A stretch of 64,000 nt of DNA from Yersinia kristensenii (GTDB taxonomy: Bacteria > Pseudomonadota > Gammaproteobacteria > Enterobacterales > Enterobacteriaceae): assembly GCF_900460525.1 (NCBI RefSeq), contig NZ_UHIY01000001.1:2294001-2358000 (forward strand). The letters run 5' to 3'. Position 1 is the stretch's first letter, and every line of letters begins with the position of its first letter. Below are positions 31,311 to 43,620 of this stretch, piece after piece. The position numbers and the translations under genes are program-made. The notes beneath the pieces are model-generated. The model saw only the letters and a program-made list of their open reading frames with translations, made no database searches and was not told the origin of the DNA.

Positions 31311-32666
31311 ATGATGAGCATACTCTGGAGCCTGGCCGCGTTTATTATCGCACTTGGGATCTTAATTACAGTGCATGAGTTTGGCCACTTTTGGGTGGCA
31401 CGGCGCTGTGGTGTCCGTGTTGAACGCTTTTCAATTGGCTTTGGTAAAGCGTTATGGCGTCGAACTGATCGTCAGGGAACCGAGTATGTTATCGCCCTTA
31501 TCCCATTGGGCGGCTACGTTAAAATGTTGGATGAGCGCGTAGAAGCGGTTGCTCCGGAGCTCCGTCATCAATCTTTTAACAATAAAACCATTTTACAGCG
31601 TGCGGCAATCGTCAGCGCGGGTCCTATTGCTAACTTCCTTTTTGCTATCATTGCTTACTGGCTGGTATTTATCATTGGCGTACCAAGTGTGCGTCCGGTT
31701 GTGGGTGATATTTCGCCACAATCCATTGCTGCACAAGCCAATATTTCTCCGGGAATGGAACTTAAGTCGGTAGATGGTATCGAAACGCCTGACTGGGATT
31801 CTGTTCGTTTAGCTTTAGTTGGCAAGATTGGTGACAAGCAGACACAAGTCGGTGTTGCTCCATTTGGATCTACTAATGTGGAGCAAAAGACACTGGATTT
31901 GCGTCAGTGGCAATTTGAGCCAGATAAACAAGATCCAGTGGTTGCGCTAGGCATTATCCCGCGTGGCCCGCAGATTGAATCCGTCTTGGCAGAAGTCCAA
32001 CCAGGGTCAGCGGCACAAAAGGCGGGTTTACAAGCAGGGGATAGGGTAGTTAAAGTTAACGGCCAGTTGCTGGATCGTTGGCAATCATTTGTTTTACAAG
32101 TTCGAGATAACCCCGGTAAAGCGCTGGTGTTAGATATTGAAAGGGGGGGTACCCCCTTGTCTTTAACCTTGATACCAGATACAAAATCGGTTGGAGAGAA
32201 CCGCAGTGAAGGTTTTGCGGGTGTAGTGCCGAAAGTTATACCGCTTCCGGATGAATATAAAACGATTCGCCAATATGGCCCGTTCACTGCACTCTACCAA
32301 GCTGGGGATAAAACCTGGCAGTTGATGCATTTGACGGTAAGCATGTTGGGTAAACTGATTACTGGTGATGTTAAGCTGAATAACTTGAGTGGCCCGATAT
32401 CTATTGCACAAGGTGCTGGGGTTTCAGCTGAGTACGGGTTGGTGTATTACCTGATGTTTTTGGCACTGATCAGTGTCAACTTGGGCATTATCAATTTGTT
32501 CCCGTTACCGGTGTTAGATGGTGGACATCTGCTCTTCCTGGCGATAGAAAAGCTGAAGGGTGGGCCGGTTTCTGAGCGAGTACAGGACTTCAGTTATCGC
32601 ATCGGCTCGATTTTGCTGGTGTTATTAATGGGGCTTGCACTTTTCAATGATTTCTCCCGTCTTTAA
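31311..32666 (+). CDS. rseP: Site-2 metalloprotease RseP
   Basis: Inner-membrane zinc protease that cleaves RseA after DegS and so releases sigma-E; it also clears signal peptides. 451 residues (450 if the second ATG at 31314 is used). The active site is HEFGH at residues 22-26, with LDG in [11 protein letters not shown] near the C-terminus. Two periplasmic PDZ domains lie between ([14 protein letters not shown] is the second's carboxylate-binding region). AGGG precedes the start. Confidence 0.98.
   Translation: MMSILWSLAAFIIALGILITVHEFGHFWVARRCGVRVERFSIGFGKALWRRTDRQGTEYVIALIPLGGYVKMLDERVEAVAPELRHQSFNNKTILQRAAIVSAGPIANFLFAIIAYWLVFIIGVPSVRPVVGDISPQSIAAQANISPGMELKSVDGIETPDWDSVRLALVGKIGDKQTQVGVAPFGSTNVEQKTLDLRQWQFEPDKQDPVVALGIIPRGPQIESVLAEVQPGSAAQKAGLQAGDRVVKVNGQLLDRWQSFVLQVRDNPGKALVLDIERGGTPLSLTLIPDTKSVGENRSEGFAGVVPKVIPLPDEYKTIRQYGPFTALYQAGDKTWQLMHLTVSMLGKLITGDVKLNNLSGPISIAQGAGVSAEYGLVYYLMFLALISVNLGIINLFPLPVLDGGHLLFLAIEKLKGGPVSERVQDFSYRIGSILLVLLMGLALFNDFSRL
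31757..31785 (+). promoter_or_regulatory. Candidate sigma-E promoter inside rseP
   Basis: GGAACTT (31757-31763), 16 bases, then TCGAAA (31780-31785), close to the sigma-E consensus GGAACTT-N16-TCnnA. In E. coli a sigma-E promoter for bamA and downstream genes is known within rseP. Function here is inferred from that and from the match. Confidence 0.55.
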
Positions 32667-32702
32667 CGGCAGGGGATAGGTTAGGAAGAACGCATAACAA
32701 CG

Positions 32703-35090
32703 ATGGCGATGAAAAAGTTGCTCATAGCGTCGCTGCTGTTTGGCAGCGCCACCGTATACGGTGCAGACGGGTTCGTAGTGAAAGATATTCATTTCGAAGG
32801 CCTGCAACGGGTCGCCGTCGGTGCGGCGTTACTTAATATGCCGGTTCGCGTAGGCGATACCGTCAGTGATGATGACATCGGTCAAACTATCCGTGCGTTG
32901 TTTGCTACAGGCAACTTCGAGGACGTTCGCGTCCTGCGCGATGGTGATACGCTGATTGTTCAAGTCAAAGAACGCCCAACGATTGCCAGCATCACTTTCT
33001 CCGGTAATAAAGCGGTGAAAGATGACATGCTTAAGCAGAATCTGGAGGCCTCTGGCGTCCGGGTTGGCGAAGCCCTGGACCGTACCACTATATCCAACAT
33101 TGAAAAAGGACTCGAAGACTTCTACTACAGTGTGGGTAAATACAGCGCTTCAGTGAAGGCTGTTGTTACTCCATTGCCACGTAATCGTGTCGATCTAAAA
33201 TTGGTCTTTACCGAGGGTGTATCTGCAAAAATTCAGCAGATCAACATCGTAGGTAACCACAGTTTCACAACTGATGAACTTATCTCGCGCTTCCAACTGC
33301 GCGATGAAGTGCCATGGTGGAACGTGGTCGGTGATCGTAAATATCAGAAGCAGAAACTGGCTGGTGACCTCGAAACCTTACGCAGTTTCTATCTGGATCG
33401 TGGTTATGCCCGATTTAACATTGATTCAACCCAAGTGAGTTTGACGCCAGATAAAAAAGGCATCTATATCACTATCAATATTACTGAAGGTGACCAATAC
33501 AAGCTTAACAGCGTGGTTGTGAGCGGTAATCTTGCGGGCCATCAATCTGAAGCGGATAAGCTGACCAAGATTGAGCCGGGTGAACTGTTTAACGGCAGTA
33601 AAGTGACGCGCATGGAAGAAGACATCAAGAAGATGTTGGGCCGCTATGGCTATGCTTACCCGCGCGTTGTATCTCAGCCTGAAATTAACGATGCTGATAA
33701 AACAGTTAAATTGCATATCAATGTAGATGCGGGTAACCGTTTCTATGTCCGTAACGTCCGTTTCGAAGGTAATGACACCAGTAAAGACTCAGTGTTGCGC
33801 CGTGAAATGCGTCAAATGGAAGGTGCATGGCTGGGTAATGATCAAGTTGAAGCCGGTAAAGAACGTCTGAACCGTTTAGGCTATTTCGAGACTGTTGATG
33901 TTGAAACTCAACGAGTCCCAGGAACGGCTGATCAGGTCGATGTGACTTACAAAGTGAAGGAACGAAACACCGGTAGTCTAAACTTTGGTATCGGTTACGG
34001 TACTGAAAGTGGTGTGAGCTTCCAGGTCGGCGTGCAGCAAGATAACTGGTTGGGTACCGGTAACACTGTCGGTATTAACGGCACGAAAAACGACTACCAG
34101 ACCTATGCTGAGTTTACCTTAACTGACCCATACTTCACCGTTGACGGTGTCAGTTTGGGTGGGCGTATCTTCTATAATGATTTTAAAGCAGATAACGCAG
34201 ACCTATCCGGTTATACCAACAGCAGTTATGGTGTTGACGGTACGTTAGGCTTCCCAATCAATGAGAATAACTCATTGCGTGTTGGCTTAGGTTACGTCCA
34301 CAACGACCTGTCTGACATGGAACCGCAAGTTGCGATGTGGCGCTATCTAGAGTCGGTAGGCCAACGTCCTGATTACACCGGGCGTACAGGCTTTACTACT
34401 GATGACTTTACGCTGAATCTGGGTTGGACATATAACAACTTGGACCGTGGCTTCTTCCCAACTTCGGGTGTGAAATCCTCGGTGAATACGAAAGTGACTG
34501 TACCTGGCTCAGATAATGAGTTCTACAAAGTCACATTCGATACATCAGCATACCAGCCATTAGATGAAGATCGTTCATGGGTGCTGTTGGGCCGTGGTCG
34601 CTTGGGTTACGGCGGCGGCATCGGTTCGAAAGAAATGCCATTCTACGAGAACTTCTATGCCGGTGGTGCCAGCTCTGTCCGTGGTTTCCGTTCTAATAAC
34701 ATTGGTCCCAAAGCGGCATACTATGGCAATAATGGGACTACAGTTAGTAACTCTACCGATGCGGTAGGGGGGAACGCCATGGCGGTGGCCAGTCTAGAAC
34801 TGATTACACCGACGCCGTTCATTAGTGAGAAATACTCAAATTCTGTACGTACTTCAGTCTTTATTGACTCAGGTACCGTATGGGATACCAATTGGGAAAA
34901 TACCGCAGAAACACGAGCGGCAGGTATTCCTGATTATAGTAAAGCTAGCAATATTCGTGTCTCTGCCGGTGTGGCACTACAATGGATGTCTCCATTAGGG
35001 CCTCTAGTGTTCTCATATGCTAAACCGGTTAAAGATTACGAAGGCGATAAGTCAGAGCAATTCCAGTTTAACATCGGTAAAACTTGGTAA
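32703..35090 (+). CDS. bamA: Outer membrane protein assembly factor BamA
   Basis: Essential Omp85 insertase of the BAM complex. 795 residues: a signal peptide (cleavage after VYGA), five POTRA domains to about residue 420, then a 16-strand barrel with the loop-6 motif SSVRGFRSN and a C-terminal aromatic ending FNIGKTW. It is shorter than E. coli BamA (810), mainly by loss of a cysteine-bearing stretch in loop 6; no cysteine occurs in the whole sequence. It lies directly downstream of rseP. Confidence 0.98.
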   Translation: MAMKKLLIASLLFGSATVYGADGFVVKDIHFEGLQRVAVGAALLNMPVRVGDTVSDDDIGQTIRALFATGNFEDVRVLRDGDTLIVQVKERPTIASITFSGNKAVKDDMLKQNLEASGVRVGEALDRTTISNIEKGLEDFYYSVGKYSASVKAVVTPLPRNRVDLKLVFTEGVSAKIQQINIVGNHSFTTDELISRFQLRDEVPWWNVVGDRKYQKQKLAGDLETLRSFYLDRGYARFNIDSTQVSLTPDKKGIYITINITEGDQYKLNSVVVSGNLAGHQSEADKLTKIEPGELFNGSKVTRMEEDIKKMLGRYGYAYPRVVSQPEINDADKTVKLHINVDAGNRFYVRNVRFEGNDTSKDSVLRREMRQMEGAWLGNDQVEAGKERLNRLGYFETVDVETQRVPGTADQVDVTYKVKERNTGSLNFGIGYGTESGVSFQVGVQQDNWLGTGNTVGINGTKNDYQTYAEFTLTDPYFTVDGVSLGGRIFYNDFKADNADLSGYTNSSYGVDGTLGFPINENNSLRVGLGYVHNDLSDMEPQVAMWRYLESVGQRPDYTGRTGFTTDDFTLNLGWTYNNLDRGFFPTSGVKSSVNTKVTVPGSDNEFYKVTFDTSAYQPLDEDRSWVLLGRGRLGYGGGIGSKEMPFYENFYAGGASSVRGFRSNNIGPKAAYYGNNGTTVSNSTDAVGGNAMAVASLELITPTPFISEKYSNSVRTSVFIDSGTVWDTNWENTAETRAAGIPDYSKASNIRVSAGVALQWMSPLGPLVFSYAKPVKDYEGDKSEQFQFNIGKTW

Positions 35091-35248
35091 TTGATTGGCA
35101 AAGTAACATTGAATTTTAAAGACAGCACTGGTAGTTGAAATAACCTAAAGTTGCGTCGGCTTAGGCTGGCGCGCTCTTAGGAATTATTCAGTATTAAGTG
35201 CACTTCAAGGTGTCTCTGACACAAACAGGTAATGGTAAGGAGTTTATA

Positions 35249-35746
35249 GTGAAAAAGTGGTTGTGTGCCGCAGGTCTTGGTTTAGCATTGGCAGCTTCTG
35301 CCAGCGTTCAAGCCGCAGACAAAATTGCTATTGTTAACGTTTCCAGCATTTTCCAACAATTACCTGCGCGTGAAACCGTAGCTAAACAGCTGGAGAATGA
35401 ATTCAAAGGCCGTGCAACCGAACTGCAAGGAATGGAGCGCGATCTGCAGACTAAAATGCAGAAACTGCAACGTGACGGTTCTACTATGAAAGCCAGTGAT
35501 CGTACTAAGCTGGAAAGCGACGTAATGAAACAGCGTGAAACTTTCTCTACTAAAGCCCAGGCTTTTGAGCAAGATAATCGCCGTCGTCAGATGGAAGAGC
35601 GTAACAAAATTCTGAGCCGTATTCAGGATGCTGTTAAATCTGTCGCCAGCAAAGGTGGTTATGACGTAGTGATTGATGCAAATGCTGTTGCATATGCAGA
35701 TCCTTCTAAAGATATCACTGCTGACGTGCTGAAACAGGTTAAATAA
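35249..35746 (+). CDS. skp: Periplasmic chaperone Skp (OmpH)
   Basis: Trimeric jellyfish-shaped chaperone that carries unfolded outer-membrane proteins to BamA. The start is GTG 35249 with AAGGAG upstream, giving 165 residues (E. coli 161). The signal peptide ends ASVQA-ADK; the rest is long alpha-helical tentacles rich in charged residues. It lies between bamA and lpxD in the conserved envelope operon; lpxD begins four bases later. Confidence 0.97.
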   Translation: MKKWLCAAGLGLALAASASVQAADKIAIVNVSSIFQQLPARETVAKQLENEFKGRATELQGMERDLQTKMQKLQRDGSTMKASDRTKLESDVMKQRETFSTKAQAFEQDNRRRQMEERNKILSRIQDAVKSVASKGGYDVVIDANAVAYADPSKDITADVLKQVK

Positions 35747-35749
35747 AAC

Positions 35750-36772
35750 ATGCTTTCAATTCGACTGGCTGATTTAGCCCAGCAGTTGGATGCACAGGTG
35801 CACGGTGATGGCTCTCTTGTCATCACCGGCATCGCTTCTATGCATTCTGCCGAGCCTTCGCAAATCACATTTTTGTCAAACAGCCGTTATCAGGAGCAAC
35901 TCGCAACTTGCAATGCAGGTGCGGTGGTGTTGACTGAGGCTGACTTACCTTTCTGTAAATCTGCGGCATTGGTGGTTAAAAATCCGTATTTAACCTATGC
36001 ACGCATGGCACAGATAATGGATACCACACCTCAACCTGCGCAAGATATTGCCCCAAGTGCGGTGATTTCTCCACAGGCAACGTTGGGTAAGAACTTATCT
36101 ATCGGTGCGAATGCAGTGATAGAGTCTGGTGTTGTGTTGGGCGATAACGTGGTTATCGGTGCTGGCTGTTTTATTGGCAAGAATACTCACATTGGTGCTG
36201 GTAGCCGTTTGTGGGCCAATGTCTCCGTTTATCATGAAGTTGTTATTGGGCAAAATTGCCTGATTCAATCCGGTACGGTCATTGGTGCAGATGGTTTTGG
36301 CTATGCAAATGATCGTGGCAACTGGATAAAAATACCGCAGCTTGGTTCTGTACATATTGGCGACCGTGTTGAGATTGGTGCCTGTACAACAATTGACCGT
36401 GGTGCGCTGGATAATACGATTATTGGTAATGGTGTCATCATTGATAACCAATGTCAGATTGCACATAACGTTGTGATTGGCGACAATACTGCGGTTGCGG
36501 GTGGTGTTATCATGGCTGGCAGTCTGAAAGTTGGACGCTATTGTATGATTGGCGGCGCAAGTGTGATCAATGGTCATATGGAGATTTGTGACAAAGTCAC
36601 AATCACCGGAATGGGAATGGTGATGCGCCCAATCACTGAACCTGGGTTATACTCCTCCGGTATTCCGCTACAACCCAATAAAGTGTGGCGCAAAACAGCT
36701 GCTTTAGTGATGAATATTGATGGGATAAATAAACGCTTAAAAGCGATTGAGCGTAAAATCGATAAAGAATAA
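35750..36772 (+). CDS. lpxD: UDP-3-O-(3-hydroxyacyl)glucosamine N-acyltransferase LpxD
   Basis: Third committed step of lipid A synthesis: N-acylation of UDP-3-O-acyl-glucosamine from acyl-ACP. 340 residues (E. coli 341). An N-terminal uridine-binding domain precedes a left-handed beta-helix of isoleucine-patch hexapeptides; the catalytic His is in [15 protein letters not shown]-terminal helix ([12 protein letters not shown]) closes the trimer. Confidence 0.98.
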   Translation: MLSIRLADLAQQLDAQVHGDGSLVITGIASMHSAEPSQITFLSNSRYQEQLATCNAGAVVLTEADLPFCKSAALVVKNPYLTYARMAQIMDTTPQPAQDIAPSAVISPQATLGKNLSIGANAVIESGVVLGDNVVIGAGCFIGKNTHIGAGSRLWANVSVYHEVVIGQNCLIQSGTVIGADGFGYANDRGNWIKIPQLGSVHIGDRVEIGACTTIDRGALDNTIIGNGVIIDNQCQIAHNVVIGDNTAVAGGVIMAGSLKVGRYCMIGGASVINGHMEICDKVTITGMGMVMRPITEPGLYSSGIPLQPNKVWRKTAALVMNIDGINKRLKAIERKIDKE

Positions 36773-36855
36773 TCACTTAAGCCCGAAACTCTGAGCAAAT
36801 AATCAAACTTATTGGCAATTGATGCCAAAAGTAAGTGTAAAGAGTTCCTAATTTG

Positions 36856-36895
36856 CGGCCTGCCTAATGCCTCCCTTTTGGGGCAGTGCAGGCCG
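36856..36895 (+). other. Stable intra-operon hairpin between lpxD and fabZ
   Basis: CGGCCTGC (36856-36863) pairs with GCAGGCCG (36888-36895), enclosing a smaller stem TGCCTCCC / GGGGCA around TTTT. No T-run follows, so it is not a standard terminator. It lies in a 162-base spacer within an otherwise tight operon. Confidence 0.65.
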
Positions 36896-36934
36896 TGTTG
36901 TTGATAGCATCAGTTTTTAGACAGGAAGAGTATT

Positions 36935-37441
36935 TTGACTACTGACACTCATACTCTGCACATTGAAGAGATTCTGGATCTACTCCCGCACCGTTTTCCA
37001 TTTTTGCTGGTAGATCGCGTCCTTGATTTTGAGGAAGGGAAATTTCTGCGTGCAGTGAAGAACGTCTCTTTCAACGAGCCATTTTTCCAAGGCCATTTCC
37101 CAGGCAAGCCAATCTTCCCTGGTGTGCTGATATTAGAAGCGATGGCACAGGCTACCGGGATTTTGGCGTTTAAGAGCCGCGGTAAACTTGAACCGGGTGA
37201 GCTTTATTATTTTGCTGGCATTGATGACGCTCGCTTTAAACGTCCAGTAGTGCCTGGCGATCAAATGATCATGGAAGTTGAGTTTGTTAAAGAACGCCGT
37301 GGTCTGACCCGTTTTACGGGGGTTGCGAAAGTTGATGGTGAAATCGTTTGTACGGCAACAATGATGTGTGCTCGTAGCAAACCAGCAACAGCTGTAGTTG
37401 CAAAATCTGAAGTTGCAAAGTCTGACGTTAAGGAGTCCTGA
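36935..37441 (+). CDS. fabZ: 3-hydroxyacyl-ACP dehydratase FabZ
   Basis: Dehydrates beta-hydroxyacyl-ACP in fatty acid elongation and competes with LpxA/LpxD for hydroxymyristoyl-ACP. The start is TTG 36935, with AGGAAGAG upstream, as in E. coli. The hot-dog fold has catalytic His in [14 protein letters not shown] and Glu in LILEAMAQ. The protein is 168 residues against 151 in E. coli: about 17 extra residues form a repetitive tail (AKSEVAKSD). Confidence 0.97.
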   Translation: MTTDTHTLHIEEILDLLPHRFPFLLVDRVLDFEEGKFLRAVKNVSFNEPFFQGHFPGKPIFPGVLILEAMAQATGILAFKSRGKLEPGELYYFAGIDDARFKRPVVPGDQMIMEVEFVKERRGLTRFTGVAKVDGEIVCTATMMCARSKPATAVVAKSEVAKSDVKES

Positions 37442-37444
37442 TAC

Positions 37445-38233
37445 GTGATTGACAAAACCGCCGTTATCCATCCTAGTTCTATCGTCGAAGAAGGTGCAGT
37501 TATTGGCGCCGGTGTTCGTATTGGCCCCTTTTGCTTTGTCGGATCCCAGGTGGAAATCGGCGCTGGCACGGAACTGAAATCCCATGTCGTCGTTAATGGA
37601 ATAACAAAAATCGGCAGTGATAATCAGATTTATCAGTTTGCTTCGATTGGTGAAGCAAATCAGGATCTGAAATATGCTGGCGAGCCTACTCGCGTAGAGA
37701 TCGGTGACCGCAATCGTATCCGTGAAAGTGTTTCTATCCACCGAGGCACCGTGCAAGGTGGTGGATTAACAAAAGTAGGCAGCGATAATTTACTGATGAT
37801 TAATGCCCACATTGCCCATGACTGCATCATTGGCAATCGTTGTATTCTTGCAAATAATGCAACATTGGGTGGTCATGTAGAAATCGACGATTTTGCCATT
37901 ATTGGCGGAATGACTGCTATCCATCAATTCTGCGTGATTGGTGCGCATGTCATGGTGGGCGGTTGTTCTGGTGTAGCTCAGGATGTGCCTCCTTTTGTCA
38001 TCGCTCAGGGTAACCATGCGACACCATTCGGTATCAATATCGAAGGGTTAAAACGCCGTGGTTTCGACAAAGAATCACTCCATGCTATCCGCAATGCATA
38101 CAAATTATTGTATCGCAGTGGCCGGACGTTGGATGAAGTGAAACCTGAAATTGCTGAATTGGCGGAACAGCACCCATCAGTTCAAGCATTCATTGATTTC
38201 TTTGCTCGTTCGACTCGCGGCATTATTCGCTGA
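37445..38233 (+). CDS. lpxA: UDP-N-acetylglucosamine acyltransferase LpxA
   Basis: First step of lipid A synthesis, 3-O-acylation of UDP-GlcNAc. 262 residues, GTG start at 37445 as in E. coli, three bases after fabZ. Beta-helix of hexapeptide repeats with catalytic His in [13 protein letters not shown] near residue 125, and a C-terminal helical domain starting after [10 protein letters not shown]. Confidence 0.98.
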   Translation: MIDKTAVIHPSSIVEEGAVIGAGVRIGPFCFVGSQVEIGAGTELKSHVVVNGITKIGSDNQIYQFASIGEANQDLKYAGEPTRVEIGDRNRIRESVSIHRGTVQGGGLTKVGSDNLLMINAHIAHDCIIGNRCILANNATLGGHVEIDDFAIIGGMTAIHQFCVIGAHVMVGGCSGVAQDVPPFVIAQGNHATPFGINIEGLKRRGFDKESLHAIRNAYKLLYRSGRTLDEVKPEIAELAEQHPSVQAFIDFFARSTRGIIR

Positions 38234-38236
38234 CTT

Positions 38237-39421
38237 ATGCAAAATAGCCCATTATCTGTTGATCGGCCGTCAAACGGCGTGCGTCCTTTAACTATAGGTT
38301 TAGTCGCCGGTGAAACCTCCGGCGACATCTTAGGTGCAGGATTGATTCGTGCACTGAAAGCTCAGGTTCCTGATGCTCACTTTGTCGGGGTGGCAGGGCC
38401 TCTGATGCAAGCTGAAGGATGTGAAGCTTGGTTTGAGATGGAAGAATTAGCGGTGATGGGCGTTGTTGAAGTGTTAGAGCGACTGCCACGGCTACTGAAA
38501 ATCCGAAAGGAGCTGACTCAACGCTTTAGTGAGCTCTTGCCGGATGTTTTTGTCGGTATCGATGCGCCTGATTTCAATATTACCCTCGAAGGGCGTTTGA
38601 AACAGCGTGGTATTCGAACTGTTCATTATGTCAGCCCATCCGTATGGGCTTGGCGACAAAAGCGTGTTTTCAAAATTGGCAAAGCGACCGATATGGTGCT
38701 CGCTTTCCTTCCTTTTGAAAAAGCGTTTTACGATCGTTTTAATGTTCCCTGCCGTTTTATCGGCCATACCATGGCTGATACCATGCCATTGGTTCCCGAT
38801 AAACTCGCGGCAAAAGTCGAGCTTGGCATTGCATCCCAAACACCTTGTCTGGCTTTATTGCCGGGTAGTCGCCATTCTGAAGTAGAAATGCTCAGTGGTG
38901 ATTTCCTGCGCACCGCGGCTATTTTGAAGCAACAATTGCCCAATCTGGAAGTGCTGGTTCCGCTGGTAAATAGCAAGCGTCGAGAGCAATTCGAGCGAAT
39001 TAAGGCCGAAATTGCACCTGATCTGTCAGTACATTTGCTTGATGGTAATGCCCGTCTGGCGATGATTGCTGCTGATGCGACGTTGCTGGCTTCCGGTACG
39101 GCTGCGCTAGAATGCATGTTGGCCAAGTGCCCAATGGTGGTTGGTTATCGTATGAAACCTTTCACATTCTGGTTGGCTGAGAGGTTGGTTAAGACTCCTT
39201 ATGTTTCGTTACCCAATTTGTTAGCGGGCGAAGAGCTAGTGACAGAGTTGTTGCAGCAAGAGTGTCAACCGCAGAAGCTCGCAGATGCGCTGCTGCCTTT
39301 ATTACAAGGTGGAAAGGCGGTTGAGGCTTTAAAAGAGCGCTTCCTGATCTTACATCAGAGCATCCGCTGTGGTGCGGATGAACAGGCGGCACAAGCAGTA
39401 TTGGAGTTAGCAGGACGATGA
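38237..39421 (+). CDS. lpxB: Lipid-A-disaccharide synthase LpxB
   Basis: GT19 glycosyltransferase joining lipid X and UDP-2,3-diacylglucosamine. 394 residues, about 12 longer than E. coli at the N-terminus ([14 protein letters not shown] before the conserved [13 protein letters not shown]). [13 protein letters not shown] and [12 protein letters not shown] are family motifs. It starts three bases after lpxA and overlaps rnhB by four bases. Confidence 0.97.
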   Translation: MQNSPLSVDRPSNGVRPLTIGLVAGETSGDILGAGLIRALKAQVPDAHFVGVAGPLMQAEGCEAWFEMEELAVMGVVEVLERLPRLLKIRKELTQRFSELLPDVFVGIDAPDFNITLEGRLKQRGIRTVHYVSPSVWAWRQKRVFKIGKATDMVLAFLPFEKAFYDRFNVPCRFIGHTMADTMPLVPDKLAAKVELGIASQTPCLALLPGSRHSEVEMLSGDFLRTAAILKQQLPNLEVLVPLVNSKRREQFERIKAEIAPDLSVHLLDGNARLAMIAADATLLASGTAALECMLAKCPMVVGYRMKPFTFWLAERLVKTPYVSLPNLLAGEELVTELLQQECQPQKLADALLPLLQGGKAVEALKERFLILHQSIRCGADEQAAQAVLELAGR

Positions 39422-40014
39422 CTGATATCTTTATTTATCCACCAGCAAACCTAATTGCCGGTGTGGATGAAGTGGGCCGTGGCCCTTTAGTGGGGGCCGT
39501 TGTTACCGCTGCAGTTATTCTCGATCCGAAACGGCCCATTGTGGGCTTAGCCGACTCGAAAAAACTGAGTGAAAAGCGCCGTTTATCACTTTATGACGAA
39601 ATTATAGACAAGGCCTTATCATGGAGCCTTGGTCGCGCTGAGCCAGAAGAAATTGATCATCTAAATATATTGCACGCGACTATGTTGGCAATGCAAAGAG
39701 CGGTAGCTGGGCTACACATAGCGCCCGATTATGTCTTGATCGACGGTAACCGGTGTCCAAAATTAGCTATGCCGTCATTGGCTGTAGTGAAAGGTGACAG
39801 TCGGGTAGCGGAGATAAGCGCCGCTTCAATTCTGGCCAAAGTAACCCGTGATCGCGAAATGACTGAGCTGGACCTTCAATTTCCCGGATATGGTTTCGCG
39901 CAACATAAAGGTTATCCAACCGCTGTCCATTTGGAAAAATTGGCAGCTTTGGGTGCAACTGAACATCATCGGCGCAGTTTTGGCCCAGTTAAGCGTGTGC
40001 TGGGTTTAGTGTAA
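39418..40014 (+). CDS. rnhB: Ribonuclease HII
   Basis: Removes misincorporated ribonucleotides and RNA from RNA-DNA hybrids. 198 residues. Active-site acids are visible in [13 protein letters not shown] (Asp-Glu) and VLIDGN (Asp), with [12 protein letters not shown] following. The ATG overlaps the lpxB stop (ATGA), indicating coupled translation. Confidence 0.97.
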   Translation: MTDIFIYPPANLIAGVDEVGRGPLVGAVVTAAVILDPKRPIVGLADSKKLSEKRRLSLYDEIIDKALSWSLGRAEPEEIDHLNILHATMLAMQRAVAGLHIAPDYVLIDGNRCPKLAMPSLAVVKGDSRVAEISAASILAKVTRDREMTELDLQFPGYGFAQHKGYPTAVHLEKLAALGATEHHRRSFGPVKRVLGLV

Positions 40015-40125
40015 ACAGCGACTTGCATCTATAAAATAAAGCAACATCCATAATGTATGGGTATGATTCCTTGGCAATGAATTGCTTGGGATATGATTCA
40101 ATCCACTAATTTCTGGTATCTGGAT

Positions 40126-43100
40126 ATGGCCGAACCTCGTTTTGTCCACCTGCGTGTTCACAGCGATTACTCCATGATCGATGGATTAGCCAAGATTGGA
40201 CCCTTGGTGAAGAGAGCTGCCGCCTTAGGCATGCCCGCTCTGGCCATTACCGACTTCACCAACCTGTGTGGCTTGGTAAAATTCTACGGTAGCGCTCATG
40301 GTGCTGGGATCAAACCCATCATCGGCGCAGACTTCTACGTGCAAAGTGAAATTTTAGGTGATGAATTAGCTCACCTGACTGTTCTTGCACGTAATAATGA
40401 AGGTTATCAAAACCTGACTTTGCTGATATCTGAAGCTTATCAACGCGGGTATGGTGCTGCAGGACCTATTATTGACCGTGACTGGTTGATTAAACATAAA
40501 GAAGGTCTGATTCTGCTGTCTGGTGGCCGGATGGGGGATGTTGGCAAGTTTATTCTGCGGGGTAATCACACTCAGGTTGATTTGTGCCTTGAGTTTTATC
40601 AGGAGCATTTCCCTGGCAGTTATTATCTGGAATTAATTCGGACTGGCCGCCCTGATGAAGAAAACTACCTGCATGCCGCGGTGGCATTAGCCACTGAGCG
40701 TGGTTTACCGGTAGTCGCAACCAATGATGTGCGGTTTATCGATGAGTCTGACTTTGACGCCCATGAGATCCGCGTGGCTATTCATGACGGCTTTACATTG
40801 GTTGACCCTAAGCGGCCTAAGAATTATAGCCCTCAGCAATTTATGCGCGATGAAGAGCAAATGTGTGAGCTTTTCGCGGATATTCCTGAGGCGCTGATTA
40901 ACAGTGTTGAAATAGCCAAACGTTGTAATGTGACTATCCGGCTTGGTGAGTATTTCCTACCGCAATTCCCGACCGGCGATATGAGCACAGAAGACTTTCT
41001 GGTTGAAAAGTCTAAACAAGGTTTAGAAGAGCGGTTGGAATTCTTATTCCCTGATCCTGAAGTTCGGGCACAAAAACGCCCTGAATATGATGAACGTCTG
41101 GAAATTGAACTAAAAGTGATTAACCAGATGGGCTTCCCTGGTTACTTCCTGATTGTAATGGAGTTTATTCAGTGGTCAAAAGATAACGGCGTGCCGGTAG
41201 GGCCGGGGCGTGGTTCTGGTGCAGGTTCTCTGGTGGCTTATGCGCTGAAGATTACTGATCTTGATCCACTGGAATTTGACCTGCTGTTCGAACGTTTTCT
41301 AAACCCCGAACGTGTATCAATGCCCGACTTCGACGTTGACTTCTGTATGGAAAAACGCGATCTGGTCATTGAACATGTGGCTGAAATGTATGGCCGTGAT
41401 GCGGTTTCTCAGATAATTACCTTTGGTACCATGGCAGCCAAAGCGGTCATCCGCGATGTGGGCCGGGTCTTAGGCCATCCTTATGGTTTCGTTGACCGCA
41501 TCTCAAAGTTAGTCCCGCCAGATCCGGGCATGACGTTAGAAAAAGCATTCGCCGCGGAACCGCAACTGCCTGAAATTTATGAGGCAGATGAAGAGGTTAG
41601 AGCGCTAATTGACATGGCGCGTAAGTTGGAAGGGGTAACGCGTAACGCCGGTAAACATGCTGGTGGGGTGGTTATCGCGCCAACAAAAATTACCGATTTT
41701 GCCCCGCTATACTGCGATGCCGAAGGGAATAACCCGGTTACTCAGTTTGATAAGAATGATGTGGAATATGCCGGGTTGGTGAAGTTCGACTTCCTTGGTT
41801 TGCGAACACTCACTATCATTAACTGGGCATTGGAGATGATCAACGCCCGGCGTGCGAAAACCGGGTTAGAGCCGATTGATATTGCCTCTATTCCACTGGA
41901 TGATAAAAAAAGCTTCGATATGCTGCAACGTTCTGAAACGACGGCGGTATTCCAGCTTGAATCCAGAGGTATGAAGGATCTTATCAAGCGCCTAAAACCT
42001 GACTGCTTCGAAGATATGATCGCGTTGGTGGCATTATTCCGCCCCGGTCCATTGCAATCAGGAATGGTTGATAACTTCATTGACCGTAAACATGGTCGCG
42101 AAGCAATATCCTATCCTGATATTGAATGGCAGCATGAATCGCTAAAGCCAGTTCTTGAGCCAACCTATGGCATCATTTTATATCAAGAACAGGTTATGCA
42201 GATTGCTCAGGTTCTGTCTGGTTATTCACTCGGCGGCGCGGATATGTTGCGGCGTGCGATGGGTAAAAAGAACCCGGAGGAGATGGCGAAACAGCGCTCT
42301 ATATTTGAAGATGGTGCGAAAAGCCAGGGGGTCGAGGGTGAACTGGCGATTAAGATTTTTGACCTGGTAGAGAAATTTGCGGGTTACGGTTTTAACAAGT
42401 CACACTCTGCAGCCTATGCTTTGGTTTCTTACCAAACTTTATGGTTGAAAGCCCATTATCCTGCGGAGTTTATGGCGGCGGTAATGACGGCCGATATGGA
42501 CAACACCGATAAGGTGGTGGGGCTGGTCGATGAGTGTTGGCGCATGGGGCTGAAAATTCTGCCTCCTGATATCAACAGCGGCCTGTATCATTTCCATGTT
42601 AATGATGAGGGCGAAATTGTTTATGGTATCGGCGCAATTAAAGGTGTTGGCGAAGGGCCGATTGAGGCCATGTTGGAAGCCCGTAAAGAGGGCGGCTATT
42701 TCAAAGAGTTATTTGATTTATGTGCCAGAGTCGATACTAAAAAACTTAATCGTCGGATTTTAGAAAAGCTTATTATGTCCGGTGCCTTTGACCGTTTGGG
42801 GCCGCATCGCGCTGCATTAATGAGTTCACTGGGCGAAGCATTAAAAGCCGCAGACCAACATGCTAAGGCTGAAGCCATTGGTCAGGTTGATATGTTTGGT
42901 GTATTAGCCGATGCTCCTGAGCAGGTTGAGCAATCTTATGCTAATGTGCCGCCGTGGCAGGAACAGATTGTTTTAGACGGTGAGCGGGAAACGTTGGGGC
43001 TGTATCTGACCGGCCATCCCATCACCCAATATCTTAAGGAAATAGAGCGTTATGCCGGCGGGCTGCGTTTGAAAGATATGCACCCGACGGATCGGGGCAA

Positions 43101-43608
43101 AATGACCATGGCTGCGGGGTTGGTTATCGCCTCGAGAGTTATGGTGACAAAACGCGGAAATCGTATTGGCATTTGTACATTGGACGACCGTTCTGGGCGT
43201 CTTGAAGTCATGCTATTCACCGATGCGTTGGAAAAATATCAGCATTTGTTGGAAAAAGACCGTATCCTGATAGCCACCGGACAGGTCAGCTTTGATGACT
43301 TTAGTGGTGGACTTAAAATGACCGCCCGTGAGTTAATGGATATCAGTGAAGCTCGTGAAAAATATGCCCGTGGGCTTGCTATATCGCTGACCGACAGGCA
43401 AATTGATGACCAGCTTTTGAACCGTCTCCGTCAGTCGTTGGAACCCCATCGAGCGGGGACGATCCCAGTGCATCTTTATTACCAACGGGAAGATGCTCGT
43501 GCCCGGCTGCGGTTTGGAGCCACATGGCGCGTGACGCCCACCGATCGCTTATTGATAGATTTGCGAACGTTGGTAGGTAATGAGCAGGTGGAACTGGAAT
43601 TTGACTAA
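40126..43608 (+). CDS. dnaE: DNA polymerase III alpha subunit DnaE
   Basis: Catalytic subunit of the replicative polymerase. The start ATG 40126 ([16 protein letters not shown]) gives 1160 residues, the E. coli length. Order: PHP domain (residues about 1-270), palm with [13 protein letters not shown] carrying two catalytic Asp and [10 protein letters not shown] the third, fingers, HhH region ([17 protein letters not shown]), the beta-clamp motif QVDMFG near residue 920, OB domain and tau-binding C-terminus. A weak RBS precedes the start. Twelve bases separate it from accA. Confidence 0.98.
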   Translation: MAEPRFVHLRVHSDYSMIDGLAKIGPLVKRAAALGMPALAITDFTNLCGLVKFYGSAHGAGIKPIIGADFYVQSEILGDELAHLTVLARNNEGYQNLTLLISEAYQRGYGAAGPIIDRDWLIKHKEGLILLSGGRMGDVGKFILRGNHTQVDLCLEFYQEHFPGSYYLELIRTGRPDEENYLHAAVALATERGLPVVATNDVRFIDESDFDAHEIRVAIHDGFTLVDPKRPKNYSPQQFMRDEEQMCELFADIPEALINSVEIAKRCNVTIRLGEYFLPQFPTGDMSTEDFLVEKSKQGLEERLEFLFPDPEVRAQKRPEYDERLEIELKVINQMGFPGYFLIVMEFIQWSKDNGVPVGPGRGSGAGSLVAYALKITDLDPLEFDLLFERFLNPERVSMPDFDVDFCMEKRDLVIEHVAEMYGRDAVSQIITFGTMAAKAVIRDVGRVLGHPYGFVDRISKLVPPDPGMTLEKAFAAEPQLPEIYEADEEVRALIDMARKLEGVTRNAGKHAGGVVIAPTKITDFAPLYCDAEGNNPVTQFDKNDVEYAGLVKFDFLGLRTLTIINWALEMINARRAKTGLEPIDIASIPLDDKKSFDMLQRSETTAVFQLESRGMKDLIKRLKPDCFEDMIALVALFRPGPLQSGMVDNFIDRKHGREAISYPDIEWQHESLKPVLEPTYGIILYQEQVMQIAQVLSGYSLGGADMLRRAMGKKNPEEMAKQRSIFEDGAKSQGVEGELAIKIFDLVEKFAGYGFNKSHSAAYALVSYQTLWLKAHYPAEFMAAVMTADMDNTDKVVGLVDECWRMGLKILPPDINSGLYHFHVNDEGEIVYGIGAIKGVGEGPIEAMLEARKEGGYFKELFDLCARVDTKKLNRRILEKLIMSGAFDRLGPHRAALMSSLGEALKAADQHAKAEAIGQVDMFGVLADAPEQVEQSYANVPPWQEQIVLDGERETLGLYLTGHPITQYLKEIERYAGGLRLKDMHPTDRGKMTMAAGLVIASRVMVTKRGNRIGICTLDDRSGRLEVMLFTDALEKYQHLLEKDRILIATGQVSFDDFSGGLKMTARELMDISEAREKYARGLAISLTDRQIDDQLLNRLRQSLEPHRAGTIPVHLYYQREDARARLRFGATWRVTPTDRLLIDLRTLVGNEQVELEFD

Positions 43609-43620
43609 AATAGGAATGCT

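Noticed and set aside
36095..36577. 160-residue open frame antisense to lpxD
   Set aside because: It mirrors the repetitive hexapeptide coding of lpxD; composition is Asn/Thr rich and there is no start signal. A shadow frame.
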